Of a stretch of DNA of 64,000 bases, positions 8,543-17,676 are shown piece by piece. The translations under genes and the position numbers were made by a program. The DNA lies in NCBI RefSeq assembly GCF_036108815.1, contig NZ_CP107985.1:9359501-9423500 (forward strand), read 5' to 3'. Within the stretch, counting starts at the first letter, position 1; each line of letters starts with the position of its first letter. Below the pieces are notes generated by a model, which was given only the letters and a program-made list of their open reading frames with translations, was not told the origin of the DNA and made no database searches. Origin of the DNA: Streptomyces sp. NBC_00353 (GTDB taxonomy: Bacteria > Actinomycetota > Actinomycetes > Streptomycetales > Streptomycetaceae).

Positions 8543-10075
8543 ATGCCCGCGCACCTCGACTTCCCGCTCATTCCCCGCCCCAGCAAGCTCTCTGTCAGGG
8601 CGGGCCGATTCACCCTCGACGCGGACACGTCCATACGGGCTGCCCCGGGCACCGAGGGCGCCGCAGAGCTCCTGCGCTCCCTTCTCGCCCCGGCCACCGG
8701 GCTGCCGCTGGCGCCCTCCCCGAACGGGCGGCTCGGCCTCCTTCTCGACCCGCAGCTGGGCGACCTAGGAGATGAGGCCTACGGGCTCAGCATCGGACCG
8801 AACGCCCTGCTCCTGCGAGCCGCACACGAATCCGGACTCCTGCACGGCATCCAGACCATCCGTCAACTGCTACCATCCGAAGCCCTGCTGGACACCCCGC
8901 AGCGCCGCAGTTCCTGGCAGCTGCCCTGCGTAGAGATCACCGATGCCCCACGCCACCTCTGGCGTGGAGCGATGCTCGATGTGGCCCGCCACTTCCAGCC
9001 GGTCTCCTTCGTACGCCGCTACGTGGACCTGCTGGCCTTCCACAAGCTCAACGTCCTGCAGTTGCACCTCACCGACGACCAGGGCTGGCGAATGCCGGTC
9101 TCCGCCTACCCCGAACTCACCGAGATCGGTGGTCACCGGGCCCAGTCGATGGTCGGCCCCTCGGGCAGCGGGGTGTACGACGGGACGCCGCACGGCGGCA
9201 GTTACACCCGCCGGGAGCTCAGCGAACTCGTCGCGTATGCCGCCTCGCGGGGCGTCACGATCGTGCCCGAGATCGGGATGCCCGGACATGCCCGGGCGGC
9301 CATCGCCGCCTATCCCGAGCTGGGCAACTGTCCCGAACGGCGCCTGGGCGTATGGACCGAATGGGGCGTGTGCGACACCACCCTCGGCGTCCACGACCTG
9401 GTCCTGGACTTCTGCCGCACCGTCCTCGAAGAGGTCATGGACGTCTTCCCCGCATCACATATCCATGTCGGCGGCGACGAGTGCCCCACCGTCGAGTGGG
9501 CGGCCTCCGCGGACGCACACCGCAGGGTCGAGGACGAGGGACTGGCGGGCCCCGAGGCACTGCACGGCTGGTTCATGGGCCGCATCGGGAAATTCCTTAC
9601 GGGCCACGGCCGGCGTCCCGTGGGCTGGGCCGAGACCGGCACCGAACTGCCGCCCGACTTCACCGTGACGACCTGGCGCGACCCGTCCCACGGTCTTGCC
9701 GCGGCTCGGCGCGGCCAGCAGGTCGTGATGGCCCACTACCGCTCCACCTACCTCGATTACGCCCAGTCCGACGACCTGTCCGAACCACCCGCCCAGCCCG
9801 GCGCCGTGGTCGACCTGAAGTCCGTGCACACCTACCGCCCCGCCCCGGCCGACTGGGAGGACGAGGCCGCAGCACAGGTGCTCGGTACGCAAGCCCAGCT
9901 GTGGACCGAGTTCGCCACCACCCCCGCCCACCTCGAATACCTCAGCTTCCCCCGGCTGTGCGCCCTGGCCGACCGCGCCTGGTCGGACGAGCCCGGCTGG
10001 GCGGACTTCCTCGCCCGGATGCGGCTGCACGAAAGGCGCCTGGACGTGCTCGGCGTCCGGTACCGCCCCCTGTAG
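8543..10075 (+). CDS. Beta-N-acetylhexosaminidase, GH20 (DasD-like)
   Basis: A 510-residue family 20 glycoside hydrolase that removes terminal N-acetylglucosamine from chitobiose-like oligomers. The N-terminal alpha/beta GH20b domain spans about 1-130. The TIM barrel (about 135-490) carries HLTDDQGWRMPVSAYPELTE and the catalytic Asp-Glu pair D312-E313 in HVGGDECPT. No signal peptide is seen, so it would act on imported oligomers in the cytosol. GGAGG precedes ATG 8543. Placement directly after the importer matches dasD in the das cluster. Confidence 0.93.
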   Translation: MPAHLDFPLIPRPSKLSVRAGRFTLDADTSIRAAPGTEGAAELLRSLLAPATGLPLAPSPNGRLGLLLDPQLGDLGDEAYGLSIGPNALLLRAAHESGLLHGIQTIRQLLPSEALLDTPQRRSSWQLPCVEITDAPRHLWRGAMLDVARHFQPVSFVRRYVDLLAFHKLNVLQLHLTDDQGWRMPVSAYPELTEIGGHRAQSMVGPSGSGVYDGTPHGGSYTRRELSELVAYAASRGVTIVPEIGMPGHARAAIAAYPELGNCPERRLGVWTEWGVCDTTLGVHDLVLDFCRTVLEEVMDVFPASHIHVGGDECPTVEWAASADAHRRVEDEGLAGPEALHGWFMGRIGKFLTGHGRRPVGWAETGTELPPDFTVTTWRDPSHGLAAARRGQQVVMAHYRSTYLDYAQSDDLSEPPAQPGAVVDLKSVHTYRPAPADWEDEAAAQVLGTQAQLWTEFATTPAHLEYLSFPRLCALADRAWSDEPGWADFLARMRLHERRLDVLGVRYRPL

Positions 10076-10122
10076 GTCCCGCGCGAGCCCCCCCCGCACC
10101 CCCCATAAAGGAGAACACCGTA

Positions 10123-11547
10123 GTGACAACAACAGCGAAGAGCCGGATGCACACCGTCGCGGCAGCCGCCGCGGCGTTAGGTCTCGGCTGCGCAGGACTG
10201 CTCGCGCTGCCGTCCACTGCCAGCGCAGCAGGAGCTCTCACGGTCCAGTACAAGACCGGCGCATCGGGCGCCACGGCTGACCAGAGCGAGCCCTGGCTGA
10301 AGGTCATCAACTCCGGCAACAGTTCCCTGCAGCTCAGCCAGGTCAAGGTCCGCTACTACTTCAAGGCGGACTCGGCGGACGCCACGTACAGGTTCGCATG
10401 TTCCTGGGCGGTCAAGGGCTGTGCCAACGTCACAGGAACCTTCGGAACCCTCGCCCATCCGACCGCCACCGCCGATCGCTACCTCGAGGTCGGCTTCACC
10501 TCGGGGGCAGGATCCCTCGCGCCGGGCGCCGACAGCGGAGACCTGCAGCTGCGCTTCTACCAGTCCAACTGGCAGAGTGTGAAGCAGAGCGACGACTATT
10601 CCTTCGGAGCCGCACAGAACTCGTACGGAAACTGGAACAAGGTCACCGCCCAGGTCGGTTCCAGTCTCGAGTGGGGCACCCCTCCCGAAGGCAACGACCC
10701 CGGCGGTCCGACCGACCCGCCCACCGACCCGCCGGGCGACGGTGCCACGCTCTTCGACGACTTCAACTACGCCAGCCACAGCGACACAAAGCTCTCGGAG
10801 CACGGCTGGAACGTACGCTCCAACTCGGGCGGCCCCGGCGTCCCCGGCGCGACATGGTCGCCGCAGAACGTCACCTTCTCCACCGAGAGCGGCAATTCCC
10901 TCATGAACCTGGAGACCTCGTCGTCCGGGACCGGCGAGTCCACCAAGCAGACCGAAGTCCTCACCAAGTCGATGAAGTTCAAGAACGGCACCTACGCGGC
11001 CCGGGTGAAGTTCAGCGACGTGCCGAAGTCGGGACCCGACGGCGACCACCTCGTCCAGACCTTCTTCACCATCAACGACCTCAAGGCGCCGATGGCCGAC
11101 GACTACTCGGAGTACGACTTCGAGTATCTGCCCAACGGCGGTTGGGGTGAGACGGGCAATATCCTCTACACAACATCCTGGGAGACGTACAACCCTGATC
11201 CCTGGCAAGCCGTCAACCAGCACACGGAATCGCGTCAGAGCTTCACCGGCTGGCACGACCTGGTGCTGACCATCGACAACAGCACCATCAAGTACTACAT
11301 CGACGGGCAGCTCTTCGGCACGCACGACGCCGCGTATCTCCCCGAGCGTGGCATGTCGATCAACTTCAACCAGTGGCTGATCGACCTCAACGGCCAGACC
11401 AGCACCACCGCGCGCGCGTACGACGAGGGTGTCGACTACGTCCTGCACGTCCAGGACCAGGTCCTCACTCCTGCCCAGGTGGCCGCCAGGATCAACACCT
11501 ACCGGCAGGCAGGTACCACCTTCGAGGACACCGTTCCGGCGAGCTGA
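10123..11547 (+). CDS. Secreted CBM3-GH16 glycoside hydrolase
   Basis: A 474-residue exported enzyme. GTG 10123 follows AAAGGAG. A signal peptide ending ALPSTASA is cleaved near residue 35. A family 3 carbohydrate-binding module follows (about 38-185; LTVQYKTGASGATADQSEPW). Next is a Gly/Pro/Thr linker (PTDPPTDPPGD) and a GH16-type beta-jellyroll (about 205-470) with the catalytic E-x-D-x-E motif E330-Y-D332-F-E334. GH16 members cut beta-1,3 or mixed glucans and related polymers; the exact substrate cannot be read. It lies 47 bases after the hexosaminidase, so it may be the secreted arm of the same sugar-uptake operon. A strong terminator follows. Confidence 0.85.
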   Translation: MTTTAKSRMHTVAAAAAALGLGCAGLLALPSTASAAGALTVQYKTGASGATADQSEPWLKVINSGNSSLQLSQVKVRYYFKADSADATYRFACSWAVKGCANVTGTFGTLAHPTATADRYLEVGFTSGAGSLAPGADSGDLQLRFYQSNWQSVKQSDDYSFGAAQNSYGNWNKVTAQVGSSLEWGTPPEGNDPGGPTDPPTDPPGDGATLFDDFNYASHSDTKLSEHGWNVRSNSGGPGVPGATWSPQNVTFSTESGNSLMNLETSSSGTGESTKQTEVLTKSMKFKNGTYAARVKFSDVPKSGPDGDHLVQTFFTINDLKAPMADDYSEYDFEYLPNGGWGETGNILYTTSWETYNPDPWQAVNQHTESRQSFTGWHDLVLTIDNSTIKYYIDGQLFGTHDAAYLPERGMSINFNQWLIDLNGQTSTTARAYDEGVDYVLHVQDQVLTPAQVAARINTYRQAGTTFEDTVPAS

Positions 11548-11551
11548 CCGG

Positions 11552-11590
11552 TGCAGGAGCGGGCGTACAGAACGGGCGCCCGCTCCTGCA
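11552..11590 (+). terminator. Intrinsic terminator after the sugar operon
   Basis: A perfect 14-bp stem (TGCAGGAGCGGGCG at 11552-11565, inverse at 11577-11590) with an 11-base loop lies four bases after the CBM3-GH16 stop. No U-tract follows, as is usual for actinobacterial terminators. Confidence 0.75.
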
Positions 11591-11806
11591 GCCACGTCAG
11601 CAGTCCGGGCAGAGCAATATCCGTGACTCCACCACCGTCGCGGACGACGACTGGACAATCGTCACCACGTACCTTCTACCTGGTGGCCGCAAACCGCGTA
11701 AACCTCACAGGTCGGGAAACTGGGTAACCCAGGGTCACGGAGGCAGCGATGAGTTTTCCCGGCCCGGCAAGTCTCACCACCGTTGTCAACAACACAGGAG
11801 GAGCAC

Positions 11807-12451
11807 GTGGCTCAGCTACTGAGAGTCCAGAACTTCAACGTCTCGAGTGACGGGATCGGTGCCGGTGAGGACCAGTCCCTCGAGAGGCCGTTCGGTCATG
11901 TCGAGCCCGAGAAACTGTTCGCCTGGGCCGGTGCCACGGCGAGCTGGCCCATGCGCACCGACCCCGGGGGGAGCCGGGGCCTGGACGACTACCTCACGCG
12001 GGATTACGCGCGCAACATCGGTGCCGAGATCATGGGCCGCAACAAGTTCGGGCCCCAGCGCGGGCCCTGGCACGACCATGAGTGGCAGGGCTGGTGGGGT
12101 GACGAGCCCCCGTTCCGTACCCCGGTATTCGTCCTGACCCACCACAAGCGTCCTTCGTTCACGCTTTCCGACACCACGTTCCACTTTGTCGACGGCGACC
12201 CTGCCATGGTCCTCGAGCAGGCCCGGGAGGCGGCGCAGGGCAAGGACGTCAGACTCGGCGGCGGGGCCACCACCATCAGAGAGTTTCTCGACGCCGACCT
12301 CGTCGACACCATGCATGTGGCGGTCTCGCCGGTGAAGCTCGGGTCCGGAGTACGACTCTGGGAGTCCCCCGATGAGCTGCTCGACCGGTTCCACCTGGAG
12401 GTCGTTCCCAGCCCGAGCGGGGTGAAGCACCACCTGTTCTGGCGAAAGTGA
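11807..12451 (+). CDS. Dihydrofolate reductase/RibD C-terminal-like protein
   Basis: A 214-residue member of the RibD_C/DHFR-fold family common in actinobacteria. GTG 11807 has an excellent GGAGGAG six bases upstream. Features are NFNVSSDG near the start, TPVFVLTHHKR, the nucleotide-binding-like DVRLGGGATTIREFLDADLV and the terminal GVKHHLFWRK. Members are probably NADPH-dependent reductases, but substrates are mostly unknown. It is monocistronic here, with an IS21 scrap downstream. Confidence 0.85.
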   Translation: MAQLLRVQNFNVSSDGIGAGEDQSLERPFGHVEPEKLFAWAGATASWPMRTDPGGSRGLDDYLTRDYARNIGAEIMGRNKFGPQRGPWHDHEWQGWWGDEPPFRTPVFVLTHHKRPSFTLSDTTFHFVDGDPAMVLEQAREAAQGKDVRLGGGATTIREFLDADLVDTMHVAVSPVKLGSGVRLWESPDELLDRFHLEVVPSPSGVKHHLFWRK

Positions 12452-12539
12452 CCGGTCCTCAGGGCCGGCCCCGGCCGGCTGTTTTGCCTCCCGGGGCTGC
12501 CCTGAGGCGGGCGGTCGAGTCGCGCCACGGGCGGTCGGC

Positions 12540-12812
12540 CGGGCGCCTTCGACGCCAGGGCGGTAATAGAAGCTCTCGATGTTGAAGTGCGAGTGGAAGG
12601 CGATCCACCGGTCGGTCTCCACCCTGGCCCGGTTGTCCCGGCAGCTGGGTCGGTGGCACGAACGCTTCCACCGGGGCCTTGCCCGAGGCCGCGAGGATCT
12701 CCGGCTTCCGGTCGGAGACGTAGCGCCGCACCGTCTGGCAGGACACATCGGCTGCGTGCTCCATGACGAGCCGGTGGAAAAAGAGCGGCGGCGCCGAGCG
12801 GACACCGGGCAT
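12540..12812 (-). pseudogene. IS21-family transposase (IstA) remnant, internally deleted
   Basis: On the minus strand, one frame reads VMEHAADVSCQTVRRYVSDR followed by KPEILAASGKAPVEAFVPPT, the helix-turn-helix and pre-catalytic region of IstA. The reading then continues in another frame as VETDRWIAFHSHFNIESFYY plus RPGVEG, which belongs about 100 residues further on in intact IstA. The catalytic core in between is deleted. Both ends are lost. The remaining bases between 12452 and 13087 show no other gene. Confidence 0.7.
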
Positions 12813-13087
12813 TCCGGCCGCCTTGCCAGTCGGCCGTGTCAGACGTTGCTCGCTGATCTGGCCTGATCGATCGACCGGACAGCATCTGGTCGGGCGTGCC
12901 AGAGACGAGCCGCATATTGAGGCGGTCCGCGCCCCCGCGCTGCCGCCTTGGCAGGGCTCCGGGGCTGTGAAACGCTCGTTTTATGGCATATCTGTCCCGC
13001 GTCTGCACATCGATCTCGAACGGGTGAGCCCGGCTGCTTGCGGGAGTCCCCCGGACCCAGGCTCCCGTTCGGGAGTAAGGAACAGCC

Positions 13088-14515
13088 ATGACGACCGAGC
13101 ACGCTCACGACCGCGACGACCCCAGTGACCCGACCTTGTACCGCACTCCGGCGGACGCCGTGGCCGCGCCCCCGGAGAAGCTCGCCTATGTCGTCGGTTT
13201 CGACCCGACCGCCCAGCGCGCGGACGCGCTGTTCACCGTCGGCACCGACCCCGAGTCCCCCGCATACGGCCGCGTGACCTCCCACGCCGACCTGCCCGGC
13301 CTGGGCAACGAACTGCACCACTTCGGCTGGAACGCCTGCTCGAGCGCGCTGGCGCATGCCGGTCATCATCACGCTGCGCGGCGCTACCTCATCGTCCCGG
13401 GGCTGCGCTCCTCCCGGCTGCACGTCTTCGACACCAGCCCCGATCCCGCCCGCCCGCGCCTGGTCAAAGTGGTCGAGCCCGAGGAATTGGCAGCCAAGGC
13501 CGGATACTCGCGTCCGCACACACTTCACTGCGGCCCTGACGGAGTGTTCCTGTCCTGCCTGGGCGGCGCGGACGGTGCGGACGGGCCTGGCGGCGTCGCG
13601 CTGCTGGACCACGAAAGCTTCGAAGTGCTGCGAGCCTGGGAGAGCGACCGCGGACCGCAGTGGTTCGCCTATGACGTCTGGTGGCATCTGCGCGAGAACA
13701 TCGCCGTGACCAGCGAGTGGGGGACCCCCTCGATGATCGAGGACGGCCTTGTCCCCGAACTGCTGCTGGGTCGCCAGTACGGCCACTCGCTGCACTTCTG
13801 GGAGCTGGACTCCGGTCGGCACCTGCAGCGTGTCGATCTGGGGGATGAGAACCAGATGGTGCTGGAGCTGCGTCCTGCGCACGACCCCGAGGCAGCGTGG
13901 GGGTTCGCAAACACCGTGGTCAACGTGGAGGACCTGTCGGCATCGGTGTGGCTGTGGAACCGGGCGGGCGAGGACTTCGTGGTCCGCAAGGTGATCACCA
14001 TCCCTGCCGAGCAGGCGCAGACGGAGGACCTGCCCCCGGCGCTGCAGCCGTTCGGCGCCGTGCCTCCATTGATCACCGACATTGACCTGTCGGTGGACGA
14101 CCAGTGGCTGTACGTATCCGCTTGGGGAACCGGGGAGCTCCTCCAGTACGACGTGAGCGACCCGTTCCATCCGAGGCAGACCGCGTCCGTGCGTCTCGGC
14201 GGCATCGTCGGCCGCCAGCCGCATCCCGCCGAGCCGGACATTCCGCTGACCGGCGGAGCACAGATGGTCGAGCTCAGCCGCGACGGGCGGCGTGTGTACC
14301 TGACGAACTCCTTGTACTCCGCCTGGGACGCGCAGTTCTATCCCGCGGGCATCGACCCGTGGATGGTCAAACTCGATGCCGACACCTCGCACGGCGGGCT
14401 CTCCGTCGACAGCCGATTCTTCCCGCACGGCCCGGACTTCCTGGGCTTGCGCGTGCACCAGACGCGCCTGCAAGGCGGCGACGCCTCCTCGGATTCGTAC
14501 TGCTACCGCCGCTGA
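13088..14515 (+). CDS. Selenium-binding protein SBP56 family / methanethiol oxidase
   Basis: A 475-residue cytosolic beta-propeller protein of the SELENBP1/SBP56 family; characterised bacterial members oxidise methanethiol to formaldehyde, sulfide and hydrogen peroxide (EC 1.8.3.4). Typical blocks are GNELHHFGWNACSSA, RPHTLHCGPDGVFLSCLGG, WFAYDVWWHLRENIAVTSEW, GRQYGHSLHFWELD and LYVSAWGTGELLQYDVSDP. Length matches the family. ATG 13088 is preceded by AAGGA six bases away. It stands alone, bracketed by IS21 relics (istA scrap upstream, istB scrap downstream). Confidence 0.92.
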   Translation: MTTEHAHDRDDPSDPTLYRTPADAVAAPPEKLAYVVGFDPTAQRADALFTVGTDPESPAYGRVTSHADLPGLGNELHHFGWNACSSALAHAGHHHAARRYLIVPGLRSSRLHVFDTSPDPARPRLVKVVEPEELAAKAGYSRPHTLHCGPDGVFLSCLGGADGADGPGGVALLDHESFEVLRAWESDRGPQWFAYDVWWHLRENIAVTSEWGTPSMIEDGLVPELLLGRQYGHSLHFWELDSGRHLQRVDLGDENQMVLELRPAHDPEAAWGFANTVVNVEDLSASVWLWNRAGEDFVVRKVITIPAEQAQTEDLPPALQPFGAVPPLITDIDLSVDDQWLYVSAWGTGELLQYDVSDPFHPRQTASVRLGGIVGRQPHPAEPDIPLTGGAQMVELSRDGRRVYLTNSLYSAWDAQFYPAGIDPWMVKLDADTSHGGLSVDSRFFPHGPDFLGLRVHQTRLQGGDASSDSYCYRR

Positions 14516-14647
14516 CCGCTTGCGCTCCGTGAGCGCCCGATCATGGAACCTGCGCAGTGACGAGTCCTGTTGCCCCAGGGGCTTGATCGGGATTTGAGTG
14601 CTCGTCAGAAGTGGCTCCAGGACCTGTCATGTAGTGGGAGCATCAGT

Positions 14648-14791
14648 GTGCTTCCGACAGTCACTGATCCTCGGCTCTGCGCGGCCGTCGTGGACCGGCT
14701 CACCTTCGGCGGCAACATCATTGAGACCGACAGCGGTTCCTACCGCCTCGCCCACACCAGAGCCCGCCGGCAGGTCGCCGCCGGCGCTTGA
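14648..14791 (+). pseudogene. IS21 IstB-like C-terminal remnant
   Basis: The frame reads TDPRLCAAVVDRLTFGGNII then SGSYRLAHTRARR, like the end of IstB helper ATPases (D.xL..AI.DRL.....I...G.SYRL). The Walker motifs and all upstream parts are absent. It sits on the opposite side of the SBP56 gene from the IstA scrap and on the opposite strand. The assignment is by motif memory. Confidence 0.5.
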
Positions 14792-14854
14792 TCACACCTG
14801 CTCTGCTGGGACGCGCATCAGGCGGCGGCCCGGCGCCGGAGATATGAGACTTGA

Positions 14855-14884
14855 CTCTCACAATGTGTGAGAGGAAACTCTCAC
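14855..14884. promoter_or_regulatory. Probable ArsR operator with repeated half-site
   Basis: CTCTCACA at 14855-14862 is mirrored by TGTGAGAG at 14866-14873 with a 3-base centre, and a third half CTCTCAC follows at 14878-14884, ending three bases before the regulator's ATG. The placement suggests autorepression of the ArsR-MFS pair by blocking the promoter or ribosome site. Confidence 0.6.
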
Positions 14885-14887
14885 GTT

Positions 14888-15496
14888 ATGGATTCTGGTA
14901 ATCGGCTGGGCGATATCGAGATCACTGATCCGCAGGCGATGCGGGCGCTGGCGCACCCGGTGCGGCTGGCGATCCTCGAACGACTACGGCAGCGCGGGCC
15001 GGCGACGGCGACGCAACTCGCGCCTGATGTGGGAGCAACCCCGTCAGTGACCAGCTGGCATCTGCGGCATCTGGCGGGCTTCGGCCTGGTCCGCGATGCC
15101 GAGCCCGGCCCGGATCGTCGCCAGCGGCGGTGGGAGGCGGTGGCGCGCGGCTTCCGGTTCGAGGTTCCGGAGGACCCGGACGATGAGGAGGGCAGGTCGG
15201 CCGCGCGGGTCCTGTCCCGGGAGATGTTCCTGCGCTCCGCAGACCTGCCGAACCGGTGGGCTGCCGAGGTCGAACCCAAGCTCGAACCGGCGTGGGGGCG
15301 GCTTGCGGGTCTGGCCAACACCCGCGTCGTCGTCTCCGCCGACGAACTCGCCGCCATCGAGGACGCGATCGAACGCATCCTCGCGCCCTACGTGACGCGT
15401 GATCCGGCCGCGCGTCCGGCCGACGGCCGTGGCGTCCGGCTGCTGCGTTACACCCTGCCCGAGGCCGCCGAGGACCAGACCGGCGGGACGTCATGA
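14888..15496 (+). CDS. ArsR-type winged-helix regulator
   Basis: A 202-residue one-component regulator. The N-terminal wHTH (about 15-80) contains MRALAHPVRLAILERLRQRG and TPSVTSWHLRHLAGFGLVRD. The C-terminal part is helical and acidic, as in HTH_20-type ArsR proteins that do not carry obvious metal-binding cysteines, so a metal signal is unlikely. ATG 14888 lies directly after an inverted-repeat operator. Its stop overlaps the MFS start (ATGA), so it very likely controls that exporter. Confidence 0.85.
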   Translation: MDSGNRLGDIEITDPQAMRALAHPVRLAILERLRQRGPATATQLAPDVGATPSVTSWHLRHLAGFGLVRDAEPGPDRRQRRWEAVARGFRFEVPEDPDDEEGRSAARVLSREMFLRSADLPNRWAAEVEPKLEPAWGRLAGLANTRVVVSADELAAIEDAIERILAPYVTRDPAARPADGRGVRLLRYTLPEAAEDQTGGTS

Positions 15497-16806
15497 GCGC
15501 TGCAGACCAGGCCATACCCATATCGCTGTGGCGTGACCAGCGGTTCCGTCGTTTCTGGGCCGGCCAGTCGATCTCGCAGTTCGGCGACCGGATCACCGAA
15601 CTGGCCCTGCCACTGATCGCGGTGGGGGCGCTGCACGCTTCGGCCAATCAGGTGGCATGGCTGACCGCGCTCATCTGGACCCCGAACCTGCTCGCGATCG
15701 TCCTCGGTGCCTGGGTCGACCACCGCATCCACAAGCGGCGCCTGATGGTTCTCGCCGACCTGGTGCGCGCCGCAGTACTGCTCTCCCTCCCCGCTGCCTA
15801 TCTGCTGGGGGCGGTGACGCTGAGTCAGTTGTATGCCGTGGCGTTACTGACCGGCGCCGCAGGGGTGCTGTTCAACACCGCCTATCCGCCGTTCTTCGCC
15901 CACCTGGTGCCCCGGTCGTCCTACGTCGACGCGAACAGCAAGCTCAGTGCCAGCCGGTCCGCGTCCTACGTCGCCGGCCCGGCGATCGGTGGTGCCCTGG
16001 TCCAGGCGTTGACCGCTCCCGTCGCCGTCGTCGTCGACGCCCTGACGTTCCTGGCGTCCGCGATTCTGGTCGGTCGGGTTTCGATCGACGAACCGCCGGC
16101 CGAGCCTGGCCAAGCGGCACCCCCGCTGCTGCGACGTGCCAGGGAAGGACTGGTGTTCGTCGTCCGTCATCCGGTGCTGCGGGCGAGCCTCGGGTGCGCG
16201 GCGACCGTCAACTTCTTCACCTTTGTCGCGGGCAGCGGACTGATCGTGCTGTTCGCCAGCCGAAACCTCGGACTGACCGCGGGAGTCATCGGCATGGCGT
16301 TCGGGATCGGCGCCACCGGCTCGCTCCTTGGCGCGGTGATCGCCCCGAAGGTCTCGCGCAGGCTCGGCGTGGGCCGCAGCATCGTCGTGGGCGCTGTGTT
16401 GTTCCCGGCGCCGATCGCCATCGCCGCTGCTGCGGGCGGCCCCCTCTGGGCTCGCGCCGGAGCCTTGGCCCTGGCCGAATTCCTCTCCGGCGTCGGCGTC
16501 ATGCTCTTCGACGTCAACCTCAACTCCCTTCAGGCAGACGTGATCCCCGATGGCATGCGCAGTCGCGTCGCGGGCGCGTACAGCACGATCAATTACGGCA
16601 TACGCCCTGTGGGCGCCGTCCTCGGCGGCCTCCTCGCCACCCTCATCGGCCTCCGGGCCACCCTCCTCCTCGCTGCCGTCGGCGGAGCGCTGTCGCTGCT
16701 CTGGCTGCTGCCCTCGCCGATACCACGCATTCACTCCCTGACTCCCGACAATCCGGTGGCTCCAGACAGCGACACGGGCTCGGACGCGCGACCATTGCCT
16801 TCCTGA
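15493..16806 (+). CDS. MFS efflux transporter (EntS/macrolide-exporter-like)
   Basis: A 437-residue membrane protein with about 12 helices. The N-terminus FRRFWAGQSISQFGDRITEL and the loop DHRIHKRRLMVLADLVRA are typical of the MFS_3/EntS group that exports siderophores or drugs. A central cytosolic loop follows helix 6, and the C-terminus is a polar tail. It is translationally coupled to the ArsR regulator, the common design of a self-inducing drug exporter. The substrate is unknown. Confidence 0.88.
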   Translation: MSAADQAIPISLWRDQRFRRFWAGQSISQFGDRITELALPLIAVGALHASANQVAWLTALIWTPNLLAIVLGAWVDHRIHKRRLMVLADLVRAAVLLSLPAAYLLGAVTLSQLYAVALLTGAAGVLFNTAYPPFFAHLVPRSSYVDANSKLSASRSASYVAGPAIGGALVQALTAPVAVVVDALTFLASAILVGRVSIDEPPAEPGQAAPPLLRRAREGLVFVVRHPVLRASLGCAATVNFFTFVAGSGLIVLFASRNLGLTAGVIGMAFGIGATGSLLGAVIAPKVSRRLGVGRSIVVGAVLFPAPIAIAAAAGGPLWARAGALALAEFLSGVGVMLFDVNLNSLQADVIPDGMRSRVAGAYSTINYGIRPVGAVLGGLLATLIGLRATLLLAAVGGALSLLWLLPSPIPRIHSLTPDNPVAPDSDTGSDARPLPS

Positions 16807-17207
16807 CCTGCCGCGGAACCATCCGGGTACAGACTCGTTCGAAGCCATACGGCGCAGTGCCATCGGCGACCGGCGCCTGTCCGAAGGAACCTGGCCGAGC
16901 CCTTCGTCCGGTTGAAGATCCGCTGCCGCTCGCGATACCGGATCGGACCCAGCCGCGTACGGCGGTGAGAGCGTCGGGTCGACCCGCTTGGTGGCCGCGA
17001 GCGCGTCATGCAGGGGTTTCACTCCGGTCAGGTCTCTTCCCTGCTGCAGTGAGCGAGGGGCACTGACGTACGAGAGCGGTCTGCGCCCGCCACCCGGTGG
17101 CTGACGGGCTACCTCCGGCACGGCTCTGGCTCGCCTCGCCGACGCGGTACGAGCGGGGTACAGCGTGGCCGCGACCCCTGGGCCTCGAGGGACCCAGGGG
17201 TGCGGTT
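16807..17207. other. 400-base gap without recognisable gene
   Basis: Short open frames on both strands have Arg/Pro/Ser-rich translations with no family resemblance. No hairpin terminator was obvious between the MFS gene and the convergent SRPBCC gene. Confidence 0.4.
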
Positions 17208-17624
17208 TCAGCTGAGTGTTTTGTGGAGGGCGTCGAGGCCGTCGCGGTAGATCCCGGTGAACAGGGTGACCACCTCGTCCTCGTCCGTCCCTTGGGGGGT
17301 GAATCGTCCGGACCACTGCACCTCGGCTACGTCTTTCCGGCCGGGCACTTCATGCACGCGCAGGGTGGAGATGTAGCCGACGACCGGGAAAGGCGCTTCG
17401 AGGATGGCGTAGCTGTAGTGACGTTCCGTTTCGTTGAAATCCACGAGGCGCTCAACGATGGCCTCTCCATCCGGGTTGGCGAGCCGGCGGACGCGGCCGC
17501 CCTCCAGAGCAGTGCTCTCGGGGATGTAGGGGAGCCAGTCGGGCAGGGAATCGAAGCCGCCGATCAGCTGCCACACGCGCTCGGGGGAGGCCGGTACGAC
17601 CCGGCTTACTGATGTCGATGTCAT
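17208..17624 (-). CDS. SRPBCC / polyketide cyclase-like protein
   Basis: A 138-residue START-fold protein: SRVVPASPERVWQLIGGFDS at the N-terminus, then DWLPYIPESTALEGG, a central WSGRFTPQG strand and a long C-terminal helix (FTGIYRDGLDALHKTL). Such proteins bind small hydrophobic ligands. ATG 17624 lies 52 bases after the aldo/keto reductase stop on the same strand, so the two probably form one transcript controlled by the divergent LysR. Confidence 0.88.
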   Translation of the reverse strand: MTSTSVSRVVPASPERVWQLIGGFDSLPDWLPYIPESTALEGGRVRRLANPDGEAIVERLVDFNETERHYSYAILEAPFPVVGYISTLRVHEVPGRKDVAEVQWSGRFTPQGTDEDEVVTLFTGIYRDGLDALHKTLS

Positions 17625-17676
17625 GAACTTTCTCCAGAATTCGTTTGTTCTTCGGGAACGGTGGTTGCGTAAGAAC

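Noticed and set aside
9352..10122. Extension of the GH16 reading frame upstream to 9352
   Set aside because: That stretch overlaps the GH20 gene in another frame and is Arg-rich. The true start is GTG 10123, which has AAAGGAG and begins a signal peptide.
10177..11658. A 493-codon open frame antisense to the CBM3-GH16 gene
   Set aside because: Val/Gly/Arg-rich translation without motifs; the plus strand encodes a clear enzyme with signal peptide and terminator.
11783..11806. ATG 11783 as start of the RibD-like gene
   Set aside because: GGAGGAG lies inside that extension and is ideally spaced for GTG 11807.
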